Part shown: one piece after another, positions 8,310 to 20,300 of the stretch
Layout: each line of letters begins with the position of its first letter
How positions within the stretch are numbered: the stretch's first letter is position 1
Assembly: GCF_004327335.1 (NCBI RefSeq)
Contig: NZ_QJUO01000002.1
Coordinates: 62,001 to 126,000, forward strand
DNA from: Stutzerimonas kirkiae
Lineage (GTDB): Bacteria; Pseudomonadota; Gammaproteobacteria; Pseudomonadales; Pseudomonadaceae
Length of the DNA stretch: 64,000 bases
Direction: 5' to 3'
The notes under the pieces: generated by a model
Told to the model about the DNA's origin: nothing
What the model saw: the letters and a program-made list of their open reading frames with translations, nothing else
Database searches by the model: none
Made by a program: the position numbers and the translations under genes

Positions 8310-11300
8310 TTACAGGCGGCAAGTGGCACCATCGTCTACACAGCCGATCTCCGGGTAGCCCTCGCTGGACAGCACCTCGGGCGCCCGATACGCCCCCAGC
8401 GCTTCCCGGGCCAGCCCTTCCGGTTCGACTTTACGATCGAACAGCGAGCCGGCCCGCGGCGTCGTGGATACCACGCTACCGGGCACGGTCGAAGCCACCA
8501 CTTGGGGAATATAGTCATCACCGCCCCAAGGCGCTTCATTGATGAAGTAAGGCGCACGCTTGAGCGCCGAATCTATGTTGCGCGCCACCCTGCGGCCAGT
8601 CTCGCCACCGATGCTGCCGAACAGCCTGGCCGAGCCTGCGCTTGGCACGGTCAGCCGGGCGACCTGCAGCAGTTCACGATTGCCCGTGTTGCCCCAGGTC
8701 GTACCGATGTTCAATGCGCCGGTCCCGGAGGCCAGGGTCAACCAGGTGTCCGGAGCGTACAGGCCCGGCATGACGATATCGCCAGTCGTCGTGAACACGG
8801 CCTGCGCCGAGAGGATATCCGCCACGATCGCCAACTCGATACCGCCGTCGAGGATGGTGATGCTCTCCGGCAGGTAGATATGCGCACCGCCAGTCTGGGT
8901 GAAGTCGTCCTTGGCCAGGATGGCGCCGTTGAAGGTGATCGCCCCCTCGTCGTCGCTATTGTGCAAGGTCAGCGCACCGTTCTCGGCCGTGACCGGACCT
9001 TCGAAGAGGAATCCGTCACCGCTCAAGACGATACCGTCTGCGCCATCGGCCAGCAGCGCGCCGCCAAAGCGGGTCAGGCCACCTGCCGCCGCCTGCTGCA
9101 CGGTCGATACATGGACATTGCCGGCGAAGTCGATGCTGTCGCCTGCCGAGAGCAGCAGGTCGCCCAGCGGCGAGGTGCCGCCGACGGCGCCCACGACCTC
9201 GATACTCGCCCCGGCATTCAGCGCCAGCGAGGAACGATCGGCGCTGTCGATGGACGAGCCGAACAGCAACGAGCCGCCCTCGCTGGTCAGCCCCTGGTCG
9301 CCGGAGAGACTCACCGCGCCTTGATACGACTGGTCGCCCGTGGTCACCAGCGAACCGCCGTTGAAGGTGGTATCACCGAGCACCGTCAGGCTGGCCAGCG
9401 GCGCGCTATCGCCCTGCTCGCCGCCGATCACCGCGGAGCCCTCGATAAGCAGTGACTGAGCCCCCGCGACCACCCCGCCGACGCCCTGGCTCAGGGTCAC
9501 GCTACTGGCCTTGAGCACCGTGTCCTGGTCGATCACCAGGGTTTGGCTGTAGTACTGCGCACCGGTGGTGGCAACACCGCCCTTGACATTGCTGCTGCCA
9601 CTGACGCTCAAGCTCGAGAGCGCGTCATTGGCACCGACCACGCCAAGGCTGGCATCGCCCTCGATGGTCAGCGACTGGCCACCTTCGGTCGTGGCGTCCA
9701 CACCCGCCAGCAGGATGACCTCGCTGGCCTTGAGTACGGTATCGGTGGACAGGACCAGGTGCTCGCCATAGCGCTGCACCCCCGTGGTGTCGATCGGGCC
9801 AGCGGCGATTTCCAGGACGCCTCCTGCATCGGTTTCCAGTGCTGCGGCCTTCAGGCTGGCTCCAAAGTGGCTGGTGCCGGAGCTGTTCACGTTCAGGGCG
9901 CCCAGGCGCTCGCTGTCACCGACATTGCCGGAGAAGGTCACATCGCCGGCAGCGCTGTCGATGCGCAGGTCATGGCCGCCATCCAGGGTCGAGTCGAAGC
10001 CGACGCTGCCGCCCGTGGTGGTCAGGACGGTATCGCCGGCCAGTGTCACGGCACCCCGATAGGTCTGGTCGCCAGTGGTCGCCAGGGTACCGCCATTGAG
10101 CTGCGCACTGCCGCTGACCGTCAGCGAATCCAGCGGCGAGTCCTCGCCAAGCGGGCCGTCCAGCACCAGGTCACCGACGATCGACAGGCCATGCGCACCA
10201 TCGGCGCCAGCCGCCAGCGTGACCTGGCTGGCGCTGAGCTGCACGTCGCTGCCCAGCGACAGCCGCTCGCCGTAGTACTGGCTGCCCGTGGTATCGATAT
10301 TGGCCGAAACACTGACGCTGCCCGGATCGTCGGTATATACCGAGGCGGCCCGGACCGTAGCGCCGATATGCGACTCGCCAGCGGTTTCGATACGGATCGC
10401 GCCGACCCGTGCCAGGCTGCCGACCTGCCCCAGGAAGCGCACATCGCCGGCATCCTCGCTGACCACCAGCAGGTCGTGGCCGCCATCGACCAGCCCATCG
10501 AAGGTCACGCCGCTTTTCCGGCTGGTCAGCGTGCTGTCGCCTTGCAGCGACACGTTGCGATACAACTGCGCACCGATCGTGGTGACGACGCCACCCAGCA
10601 GCAGGTTGCCACTGCCGGTGATCGACAGGCTGGCCAGGGCATCGGTGGCCCCCACGTCACCGTTGAAGCTGACGGTACCGTTGCCGTTGGCGATGGTCAG
10701 CGCATGGTTGCCGTCCACGGCCTGCAGACTGACATCGCCGCCCGCCGTGCCGATATCCACGTCGCCGAGCAGTTGCGCCGCACCTTGCACGGTCAGGTCG
10801 CCGCCCGCGGTCAGGTAGCTGCCGCTCAGTCGGGTGGTGCCGGTGTAGTGCTGCTCGCCTGTGCTGGATGCGCCGACCAGCGTGATGTTTTGCGCCGCGA
10901 TGGTCAGGCTGGCCAGACCGCTGGCAACCTGCTGCAGAGTGATATCGCCGTTGCCGGCATTCAGTACCACGCTCAGGTCGTTGCCCTGCAGGGCGCCGAC
11001 GACCGTCAGGTCACCGTCCTCGGCGGTCAGGCGCAGGGTCTTGCCGGTGCCGCTGGTGGCAACGCTGTTGGCAATGAAGCCCTGGTCGTTGCTGAAGTCG
11101 ATATTACCGGTGCCGCTCACGCTGAGTGCGCTCAGTTCGCCCTGGTTGTCGATCGCCAGGTCGTTGTTCAGGCTGGTCACGCTCAGGCTGCCGGCCTGGC
11201 TGTCGAGGGTGGTATCGCCGCCCAGGCTGCCGGTCAGCAGACGCAGGGTGCCGGCACTGGCGAGAAGACGACGCGGCGTCGCGCCATCGCTGAGCACATC

Positions 11301-14300
11301 GCCCTGGCCTTCCAGGCGCAGGTTGCCGGTGGTCGCCAGCCCGGCCTGCGGCAGGTACAGCGTGGTTCCGGCCAGCAAGGCCAGGTCGCCGCCGGCCGGA
11401 GCGAGCAACTGCCGCGCATCCAGGCTGGCGCTGCTGCTCAGGTAGACCTTGCCGGTGGCGGGCACCCGCAGGCTGCCATTGGCGATGCTCAGATCGCCGT
11501 TGTTGGCGATCGCCACCTGGCTGCCCTCGCTGCCGGTATCGAGCAGGGACAGCACCGCCACACGGGTACGCAGCGCATCGACGCTGGCGTCATCCAGCAC
11601 ATCGGTGACGCTGCCGATATCGCCATTGGCGCTGATCGACAGACTGTGGGCACGCACGTTGGTCGCATCGGCGGCCAGCCGGCCGACGGCTCCGGCGGAC
11701 AGCAGAACCACCTGGCCATGCTGGTCGCCGGCACTCAGGCTGCCGAGCAACAGGTCGCCGCTGGCGTTCTGCAGACGGATATCGTTGCCGGCGGCATCGC
11801 TGCTGGAAACCACCGAGGCCGCGACGAGCGGTCCGGCCGCGCGGATGTCTATGGCGCCATCCTGGGTGAGGATATCGTTCAGACGCAGGCCAGCCGTGTT
11901 GCTGTCGCTCAGGTAGATACCACCCGTCCCGCTCACCTGCGCATCCAGGTAGCCGGTGTGGGTCAGCAGGGCCCGGCTGGCATCGCCGATGCCATGCACC
12001 GCGTTCAACGCCACCCGGGAGCCGATGATCAGCGAGGTCTGCCCGTCGTCGGCGCGGAGGGTGTCGCCCGACAGGCTGACGTTGCCGCTGCCCGCATTGA
12101 TGTTGCCGGCGTAGAGCGCGCCGAGGGCGCTGGCATCGATATCGCCACCGGCGGACAGGATGTTGCCGAGGAACAGGCCGCTGGCCGCCCTGACGACGAT
12201 ATCACCGCCATTCGAGGTCACCACCGCCAGGGTCGAGGCCTCGCTCGGCGACAGGTAGATGTCGCCGCCCGCGCTGCTCACGGTAACGTTCTGGCCGATG
12301 GTATTCAGGCCGAGGCTGCTGCTGCCGACGCTATTGGCGCTGGCGATATCGATGGCCTGGCCGCGAATCGCACTGGTGGCGTCCACGGCCAAGATGTTGC
12401 TCGCACTCAACGCCACATTGCCGCTGCCGGCGTTCAGTTCATTGGCGTTCAGGATGCCGCTCGAGGACACGCTGATATCGCCGCCATTGCTGATCATGCG
12501 GGTCAACAGCAGGCTGCCGCTGGCATCGACGGAAATGTCGCCGCCATTGGTTTGCGCGTCCAGGCCACCGCTCAGGTTGTTGCTGCTCAGGTAGATATCG
12601 CCGCTGCTGCCGGTGACCCTGGCCGTCAGCGGATTGCTGCCCGAGGCGATACTGACCGCGGCCCCTCTGGAGCCGATCCCCTCGACCGCCTCCAGGATGA
12701 TCGCCCCGGCATTGCTGCTGAGGCTGCCGCTGCCGGCCAGGATGCTGCCGGCGGCCTTCAGGCTCAGGGTGCTGTTGGTGCCGTAGGTCAGGCTGCCGAG
12801 GGTGATATCGCCAGCATTGCCGGTGACCACGCTCAGGTCGCCGCCGGCGCTCAGGTTGTCCAGCTTCACACTGCCCTGGTTGTACAGGTTGACCAGCCCG
12901 GGCGCACTCGCAATGAGGGTGCCGACGGCGGTACGCAAGGCCTGGCTGGAGGTGCCGATGGAGCCGGCGGTGTAGCCGCCGGAATAGTAGCGGCTGGAAC
13001 GGAGGTTCAGGCTGCCGGCGGTGATCAGGGAAGTGCTGGTGCCGGTGATGCTGCCGTCCTGCTGATAGCCACTGACATTCAGCGTCACCGCGCCGCCTCC
13101 GGCATTGAGGGTGCCGATGCTCAGCGCCCGGTTGCCATTGAAGGTGAAGTCCAGGTCCCGACCGCTGTTGGACAGGTTGGTGATCGCCGAATCGGACAGG
13201 CTGGCGGTCAGGCCGCTGGCCTGCACGCTGATGACGCCACCAGCGGTATAGCTGCTGGAAGCACGGCTGATGGCCAGGCTGTCCAGGGCCTGGCTGTCGG
13301 TGACATAGATATCCTTCGGCGAGGTCAGCACCAGGATCGGCGTGGCCACATTGATACGGGCAGATGAGGTGCCGATGGAATAGGCCGTCGAGCCACTGAT
13401 GTAGTTGGCCGAGAGGGCGACGCTGCCGCCGCTGACCAGATTGCCGGAGATACCGGTGATATTGCCCAGGCTGGCACTCAGCGACACCCCCGTGGCACCG
13501 CCATAGACCGTGCCGACGCTGAGCGCCCGTCCGGCGTTCAGCGTCACGCCACCGGGCGCCCTCACGTCGCTGGCGGTGAGATTGTAGCTTTCGTTCAGGG
13601 CGATGCTGCCTGTGGCGCCACGCGCGTTGCTGCGCGCGGTGGCGCTCAGTACGGTGGTACCGGCCCCATAGGCCGTGGTGGTGATGGCGCTGACGTTGCC
13701 GATGGAGCCTTCGGCGTCGAGGCTCACCGCCGTGACGTTGCTCAAGTTACCACTGACGATGGAACCACCGCTGTTGGTGACGAAAAGCCTGTTGCCGTTG
13801 AGGTTGATCGAGCCCAGGGCGATGTCGCCGACGCTGTTTTCCAGGTAGGTATCGCCGTAGGCCGTGACACCGCCCAGGGCGGCCGGATTGCTCAGGGCCA
13901 GGCGTACGCCACCGCCATAGGCGGTGGCCGAGGCGTAGGCGGCGTCGGCGCGCACCGGCTGGCCGGCCGCACCGATCGCCCCTTGTGCGCGCAGGTTCAG
14001 GCTGCCCGTGGTAATGCCATTGTTCGCATTGCCGTCACCGACGATATTCGCACCGGCGTTGTTGGTCGTCAGGTTCAGGACGCTGGTCTTGCCCAGGTCG
14101 ATCTCGCCCAGCACCAGGGAGCGGCCACTGTTATAGGTCAGGCGCAGCCCCTGGTCGTCGCTGATGTTCAGGGTCGTGCCGGTGGTGGCGTCGACGGCGG
14201 AATAGGTCAGGCCCGGCGCCGTCAACTGGTAGGTCGATACCCGGTTGGTGGCCTGACGCTGGGTGTTTACCGTCAGTTCGTCGAGGTGTACGTCCGAGGC

Positions 14301-17300
14301 CAGGTAGTGGTCGCCGGTAACATCCAGGCTCAGGCGCGGCGCGGAGAAGCTCAGGGCGGCACCGCTGGCGCCGATGCTCGCGGCGTTGTAGCTGATGAAC
14401 GACAGGCTGGCGGCGCTCAGGTGGCTGCTGGCGTCCTTGGCCAGGATATCGCCATTGACGTTGATCAGGATCAGTTGGCCGCCGTTGGCGACACCACTCG
14501 GTGAAGTATCGAGGGTGCCGAGCAGCAGGTCGTGCCAATGGCCCTGGCCGGTGAAGTTGATCCCGGTGCTGTCGGTGACGGTATCCAGGTAGGTGTCGCT
14601 GCCGTCGTCGCTGGCGACGAAGGTCAGCGTCGCGGTGGACGAACCGAATGCCGCGCCGGAAGTGATCCGGTAGCTGGCGCCCAGGTTGCCGGACTGGCTG
14701 TTGGTGAAGCTCAGTGCCGACAGGTCGAGGCTGTTGTCGACGTAGATGTCGGTGCCGGCGCTGACCCGCAGGTCCAGGGCATGGGTAGTGAAGGCGGCCT
14801 GGTCGCTGCCGATCGCCGAGGTCGCGCTGAGGCTGACCATGTCGGCATTGAGCTGCGCACCGTTGCTGGTCAGGCTGCCGCTGGCGCTCAGCCAGATATT
14901 GCGACCACGCTGGGCGTCGACCCTGGCCACGTCGATGCTGCTATCGGCGCTGAAGCTGAAGTCCAGGCCACTGGCGTCGCTGACCTCGGTCAACACGAAG
15001 CGATTGTTGGCGCTGTCGTCGACGATATCGAAGACCAGTTGCGGAGCGCTGAGCCACAGGGTGTTGGTGCGCCCGGCCTGCGCGTGGGTGCTGGTCACGT
15101 TGAGGCTGTAGAAATCCGAAACGCCGTCCACATAAATGTCATAGCCGCTGGACAGGGTCAGGTTGCGCACATCCAGTTGCAGGTGCGCGGCGGCGCTGCC
15201 GATGCTGCCGTTGCTGGCGTTCAGTTCCAGGCTGGCGGCCTCGATCGCGGCGCCATCGTAGAGGATCGAGGCACTGTTGAGGATACGACCGCTGCCCAGG
15301 GTCAGATCGCCCAGGGTCAGGTTGCCGGTGTTGGAGACATGCAGATAACCGCTGACGTTGCCGGACAGCCGTGAGGTGGTCAGCAACAGCGGCGAAGTGT
15401 TGGCGTAGATCCCTACCGTACTGGCATTGAGCGTCACTTCGCCCGCAGTGATCCGGGAAGTGCTGCTGTTCTGGCCCAGGATGCTGCCGCCGCTGGTCAG
15501 GCTGACACTGCCGCCAGTACCGGTGTTGACGGTGCCCACGCTCAGGGCGTGGCCGGTGTTCACCGTCAGCGCCAGGTTGCTGGCGACGAAATTGCCGAGC
15601 AGCAGGCCGTAGACCGAACCGCTGCTGTAACTGATGCTGTTGCTGGTGATATTGCCGGCTGTGATGTTGTAGTTGGCGCTACTGACGCTGTTGTTGATAT
15701 TGGCCGTCAGCGACAGCGAGTCGAGGTTGCCGGAATTGCCGACGGTGACGTTGCCGGCGGAGTTCAACGCCAGGTTGTTGGTCACGGTATTGGTGGCGAT
15801 GCTGCCCTGGTAGTTGACGGCGGACAGGCTCACGCTACCCGAGATGATGGTGCCGCCGATGATCCGCGGCAGCATGCCGGTGCTGCTGTTGTAGCTGCCG
15901 CCAGCGGTCAGGCTGACCGAGCCATTGCTGCGGCTGCCGGTGTTGACGGTGCCCACGGCGATGTCCCGGTCGCTGTTCAGGCTGAAGTCCAGGCCGGTAC
16001 GCGAGACGTTGCTCAGGGTCGTGGCGGTGACACTGTCGGAGACATTGAAGGCCAGCCCGGAGGATGTCAGGCCGTACGTATAGACCGGGCTGCCCGAAGC
16101 GCTGCTGTTGTGCCGCAGGGTCAGGGCCAGGCGGCCGAGGGCGCCGCTGTTGACGATATTGAAGCTGCTGATGCTGTTTACCGTCAGGTCGCTGGTGTTC
16201 ACCTTCAGCGCGGCATCGGCAGTACCGATGCGACTGTAGGTGGCATCGACCGAGGTGTTGTTCGCCGTGAGGGACACCGCTGCAGCCGTGATGCCATCGC
16301 CATCGCCGAGCTGGCTGATGGCATTGCGGCTACCGCCGCTGCTGCTCAGGCTGACACTGCCACTTGCGGCAATGCTGCCGACGGCGATGTTCTTGCGCCC
16401 GCTGAAGCTGAAGTCGAGCAGGCCGCTGCCGGAGATGTCGCCAAGCGTATGGGTGTAGGCGCCATCGTCGCTGATCGCGAAGGTCTGGCCCGCGGCGCCG
16501 ATGGCGAACTGGTTGGCCGTTGCCCCACTGGCGTTGACGACCAGCGCCAAGCGGCTCAACGCGGTGTCGCTGCCGACGTGGAAATTCCCCGCCGCCTCCA
16601 GCGCCAGGTCTGTGGTGCCGGACAGCAATAGAGCGTTGTGCTCGCCACTGGCGCCGATCGAGCCGTTGGCGGCCTTCAAGGCCACGCTCTGCGCCAGGAT
16701 ATGCGCGCCGTTGTCGCCGCCATCGGTGACCAGGCTGCCATAGTTGCTGGTCAGGCTGACCGAGCCGCCCGCGGTGTCGATCCGGCCGATGCGAATACCT
16801 ACTACACTGGCGGTGAAAGCGAAATTCAATGCCGTGTTGGCGCTGATGTCCTGCAGGTAGTAGGCGCCCGCATTCTCGCCCAGCAGGAAGCGGCCGATAT
16901 TGCCATCCAGCAGGCTGATACTGGCCGCCGCGCCCTTGCCGGTCAGGCTCAGGTCGCCGAGGCTGCCCTGGTTGTCCAGGTTCATCAGGCCATTGGCACT
17001 GGCCGTCAGCTTGCTGGTCTGCAGCCCCAGGGCGGTTCCAGCGTTGCCCAGGGTGCCATTGGCATTCAGGGTGATCGCGGCCCCGCGCAGGCGCGTGGCG
17101 CTATCGCCATCGTCGAGCAATTGCCCGCTGCCGGTGAGATACAGGTCGGCGCTACCGCTCGCGGCCGCGATCTCGCCGAGCAGGAAGGTGCTGCTCAGGT
17201 TGTTCAGGGCGATGTCGCCGGTTTCGCTACGGGCGCTGACCAGGCCGCTGCTGTTGAGCCTGAGCAGGCTGCCGGCGCTGCCCAGCGCGCCCTTGGCGTC

Positions 17301-20300
17301 GAGGGTGATACTGGCGCCACGTAGCGCACCGCTGCTGTAGCTCATGGCACCGTTGGTGGCGGTCAGGACGATAGCGCCGCTGGCGTTGATGTCCCTGAGC
17401 AGCAGGTCGCCCTGCTCTGCGAGCAGCTTCACGTCGCCGCTGGCATAGGCCTGGAAGCTGGTCTGGTTGATGCTCGAATTGACCGGCATCTCCAGCCTCA
17501 GGTTGACATCGCCGCTGCCGGCCAGGGCGTAGATCGACTGGGCCATCAGGGCCAGTGGCGTAGCGCCGCCGATACTGCCGCCATTGGCATAGAAGTACTG
17601 GCTGCCGGCCAGCACCCGGGTAGCGGCATCGCCGTCATCGAGAATCGAACCGTTGCTGGTCAGGATCAGCGAACCCGTGCGGGTCAGGTCGATATCACCC
17701 AGGTGGAGATCGCGGTCGCCGTTGAAGGTGAAGCTCAGGCTGGTGATGTCGGTCAGCGTATTGAAATGGTAGCCGTCCGCGCCATCGGTGAGGTTCAGCA
17801 CCAGGGAGGGAGCGGTCAGTCGATAGGTGTACAACGCATCCGCGACGCCGTGCCTGGCACTGATGTTCAGCGAGTACAGGTCGGCGATACCGTTCAGGTA
17901 CAGGTTGCCGGCCGTGCTCAGGGCCAACGAGGAGGTATTGACGTTGAGCGCATGGCTGGCGTCGCCCAGCGATCCGGCATCCGCGCGGAGGGTGACGCTG
18001 CTGCCGGTCACGCGGGTCTGCGCGTCGCCGTCGTCGAGGATATCGCCCGCGCTGGCCCGCAGCGTCACGTTCGACGAGGTGCCGGCGCGCACCTGGCCGA
18101 GCACCAGGGTCTGGTCGCCAGTGAAGCTGAAGGTACCCAGCAGGGCGCTGTCCAGGTTGCTCAGCAGGTAGCGACTGCCATCGTCACTGATGGCAAAGTC
18201 CTGATAGGGCGAGTCGATCTCGATGACGTTGGCCTGCCCCGGGCTGGCATGGCTGTTGGCGATGACCAGGCTGGAGAGGTTGGCCTGGTTGTCGATGTAG
18301 ATATCGCCGCCGCTGCTCAGGTTCAGCGACTGGGCCGTGGTCGACAGGCGCGCCGCGGCGGTCCCCAGGTGGCGCGAGGCGTCGAGGGCGATGTTGCCCG
18401 TGGCGGTGACGATGTTGCTGTCGGCAGCGCCATCGGTGAAGATCGAGCCGTCCTGGGCGATCAGGCTGACACCGCTACGGGCGCTGACGTCGCTCAGGGT
18501 GGTATCGCCGCTGGCATTGACCAGGTACACACTGCCATTGGCCGACAGCAGCCGCTCCACCGCCACGTCGCCACTCTGGTTGACATAGACGCTGCCGTAG
18601 CCCTGCACATCGATCAGGCCGGCGCCGGTGTTGATATTGATGTTGTTGCTGGAACCACTGTCCAGGGTCACGCGGCGACCGACGATACGGGTGCCGCTGC
18701 TGGAGTTGACCGCACCGCTGCCCAGCAGGCGCAACAGCACATCGGCGACGCTACCGGCATTGATATCGCCGAGGATCAGGTTGCCGCTGGCCACTTCCAG
18801 GCTGATGCCGTTGGCGGCCGTGCTGGTAGCGGAGAGCAGCCGGGCGTTGGTGCTACCCGCGGTCTTCAGGTCGATGGCGCCGTTGCCGGACGTCACATCC
18901 AGGTACGAGCTGGAACCGCTCAGGCTGGCGTAGACACCTCCCACGCCGGCATTGGCAGTGAATGTCGTGGCATTGGCGAGCAGCCGGTTGACGACGCTGC
19001 CAATGGCCCCGGCGGCGTTCAGGTTCAGGCTGCCGGCATCCAGCAGCACGCCGCTGTCGGTGATGATGTCTCCACTGCTCGCGGTCAGCGCGACCACACG
19101 GTTGCTGGCGCTCAGGCTCTTCAGGGCCAAGGTGCCGCTGCTGCTGACGGCCACGTTGCCGTTGGCGCGTGCGCTCAGCGCCAGGGCACCGCTGTTGTTC
19201 AGGTACAGGCCGCCCCCCAGGGCGGACGCCTGGATGGCGGCGCTCTCGGTCTGCAGCGGCGAATCGCTGGCGCCGATGGCAGCGGTGGCGGAAAGGTCGA
19301 GCGCGGCGGCGCGCAGCAGGTTGCCGTCGCCGGCCAGCAGGCTGCCATTGCTCGAGATGAGCGTCAGTTCGCCACTACCGACATCCAGGTGCCCCAGCAG
19401 CAGGCTGCGGTCGCCGCTGAAGCTGAAGTCCAGGCCATCCTGAACGACGCGCTGCAGGCCATAGGCATCGCCATCGGTCAGTGCGAAATCGAGGCCATCG
19501 GAACTCAACGCATAGGTATTGCTGGCATTGGGCAGGATGTGCCGGCTGCTGATCGACAGGCTGTCCAGCACCCCGCTGTTGGCCACATTCAGATGGCCGC
19601 CGCTGTGCAGGACCAGCGCCGCGGTAGCGGTGCGCAGGACGTTTTCGGCATTGCCCAAGTTGCCGCCGGCGGCCAGCAGCGATACCTTGCCGCCAGTGAG
19701 CACGGCAGCATCCGACAGGCTGGAGATGGACGCGGCGATGGACTGTACGCTGATCGCGCCAGTGCCGGCATCCAGCGCATTGCCGAGGCCGATGCCGCTG
19801 TTGGAAGTCAGCGTGATGTCCCCGCCGTTGCTGGTCAGCTTGCCGATATTGCTCAGTGTGCTGGCGGTGCCGAGGGCTTCCAGGGTGATAGCACCGCCCT
19901 GGGTGCGGATCTCGGTGGCGCTGTCGGCGAAGACGATACCGTCGCTTTGCAGGGAGCGCAGGGTGAAACTGTTGCCGAGGCCGGTCTGCAGGTCGATCAA
20001 CTGGTTCGCCATCTGCTCGATGGTGATCAGCCCGTCGGCCTCCAGGGTGATGCTGGCGTTGGCCGCCTGGCTTTCCAGCCAGCCGCGGCTGACCAGGTTG
20101 CCGCTGTTCACCGCGCTGTCGGAATCGGTGATGTTCAGGGTCGCCGGGTCGATCAGCAGTTCGCCATCCTTGCCTTGGGCGGCGGACAGGTCGACGTCCC
20201 CACTCAGCACCACGACCTCGCGGCTGGACACCTCGACGAAACCACCATTGCCGCCGGCGGCACCGCCCTTGGCGGAAATATCGCCCTCGAAACGCGTATC

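Noticed and set aside
9543-13367. Plus-strand open frame of 1274 codons opposite tpsA
   Set aside because: Its Ala/Gln/Gly/Asp-rich composition is the mirror of the repetitive tpsA codons; no start signal, no domain, and the minus-strand frame is a clear TpsA.
9320-20000. Repeated units that might suggest a CRISPR array
   Set aside because: The units are long, diverged, in frame and protein-coding; there are no short identical repeats with unique spacers.
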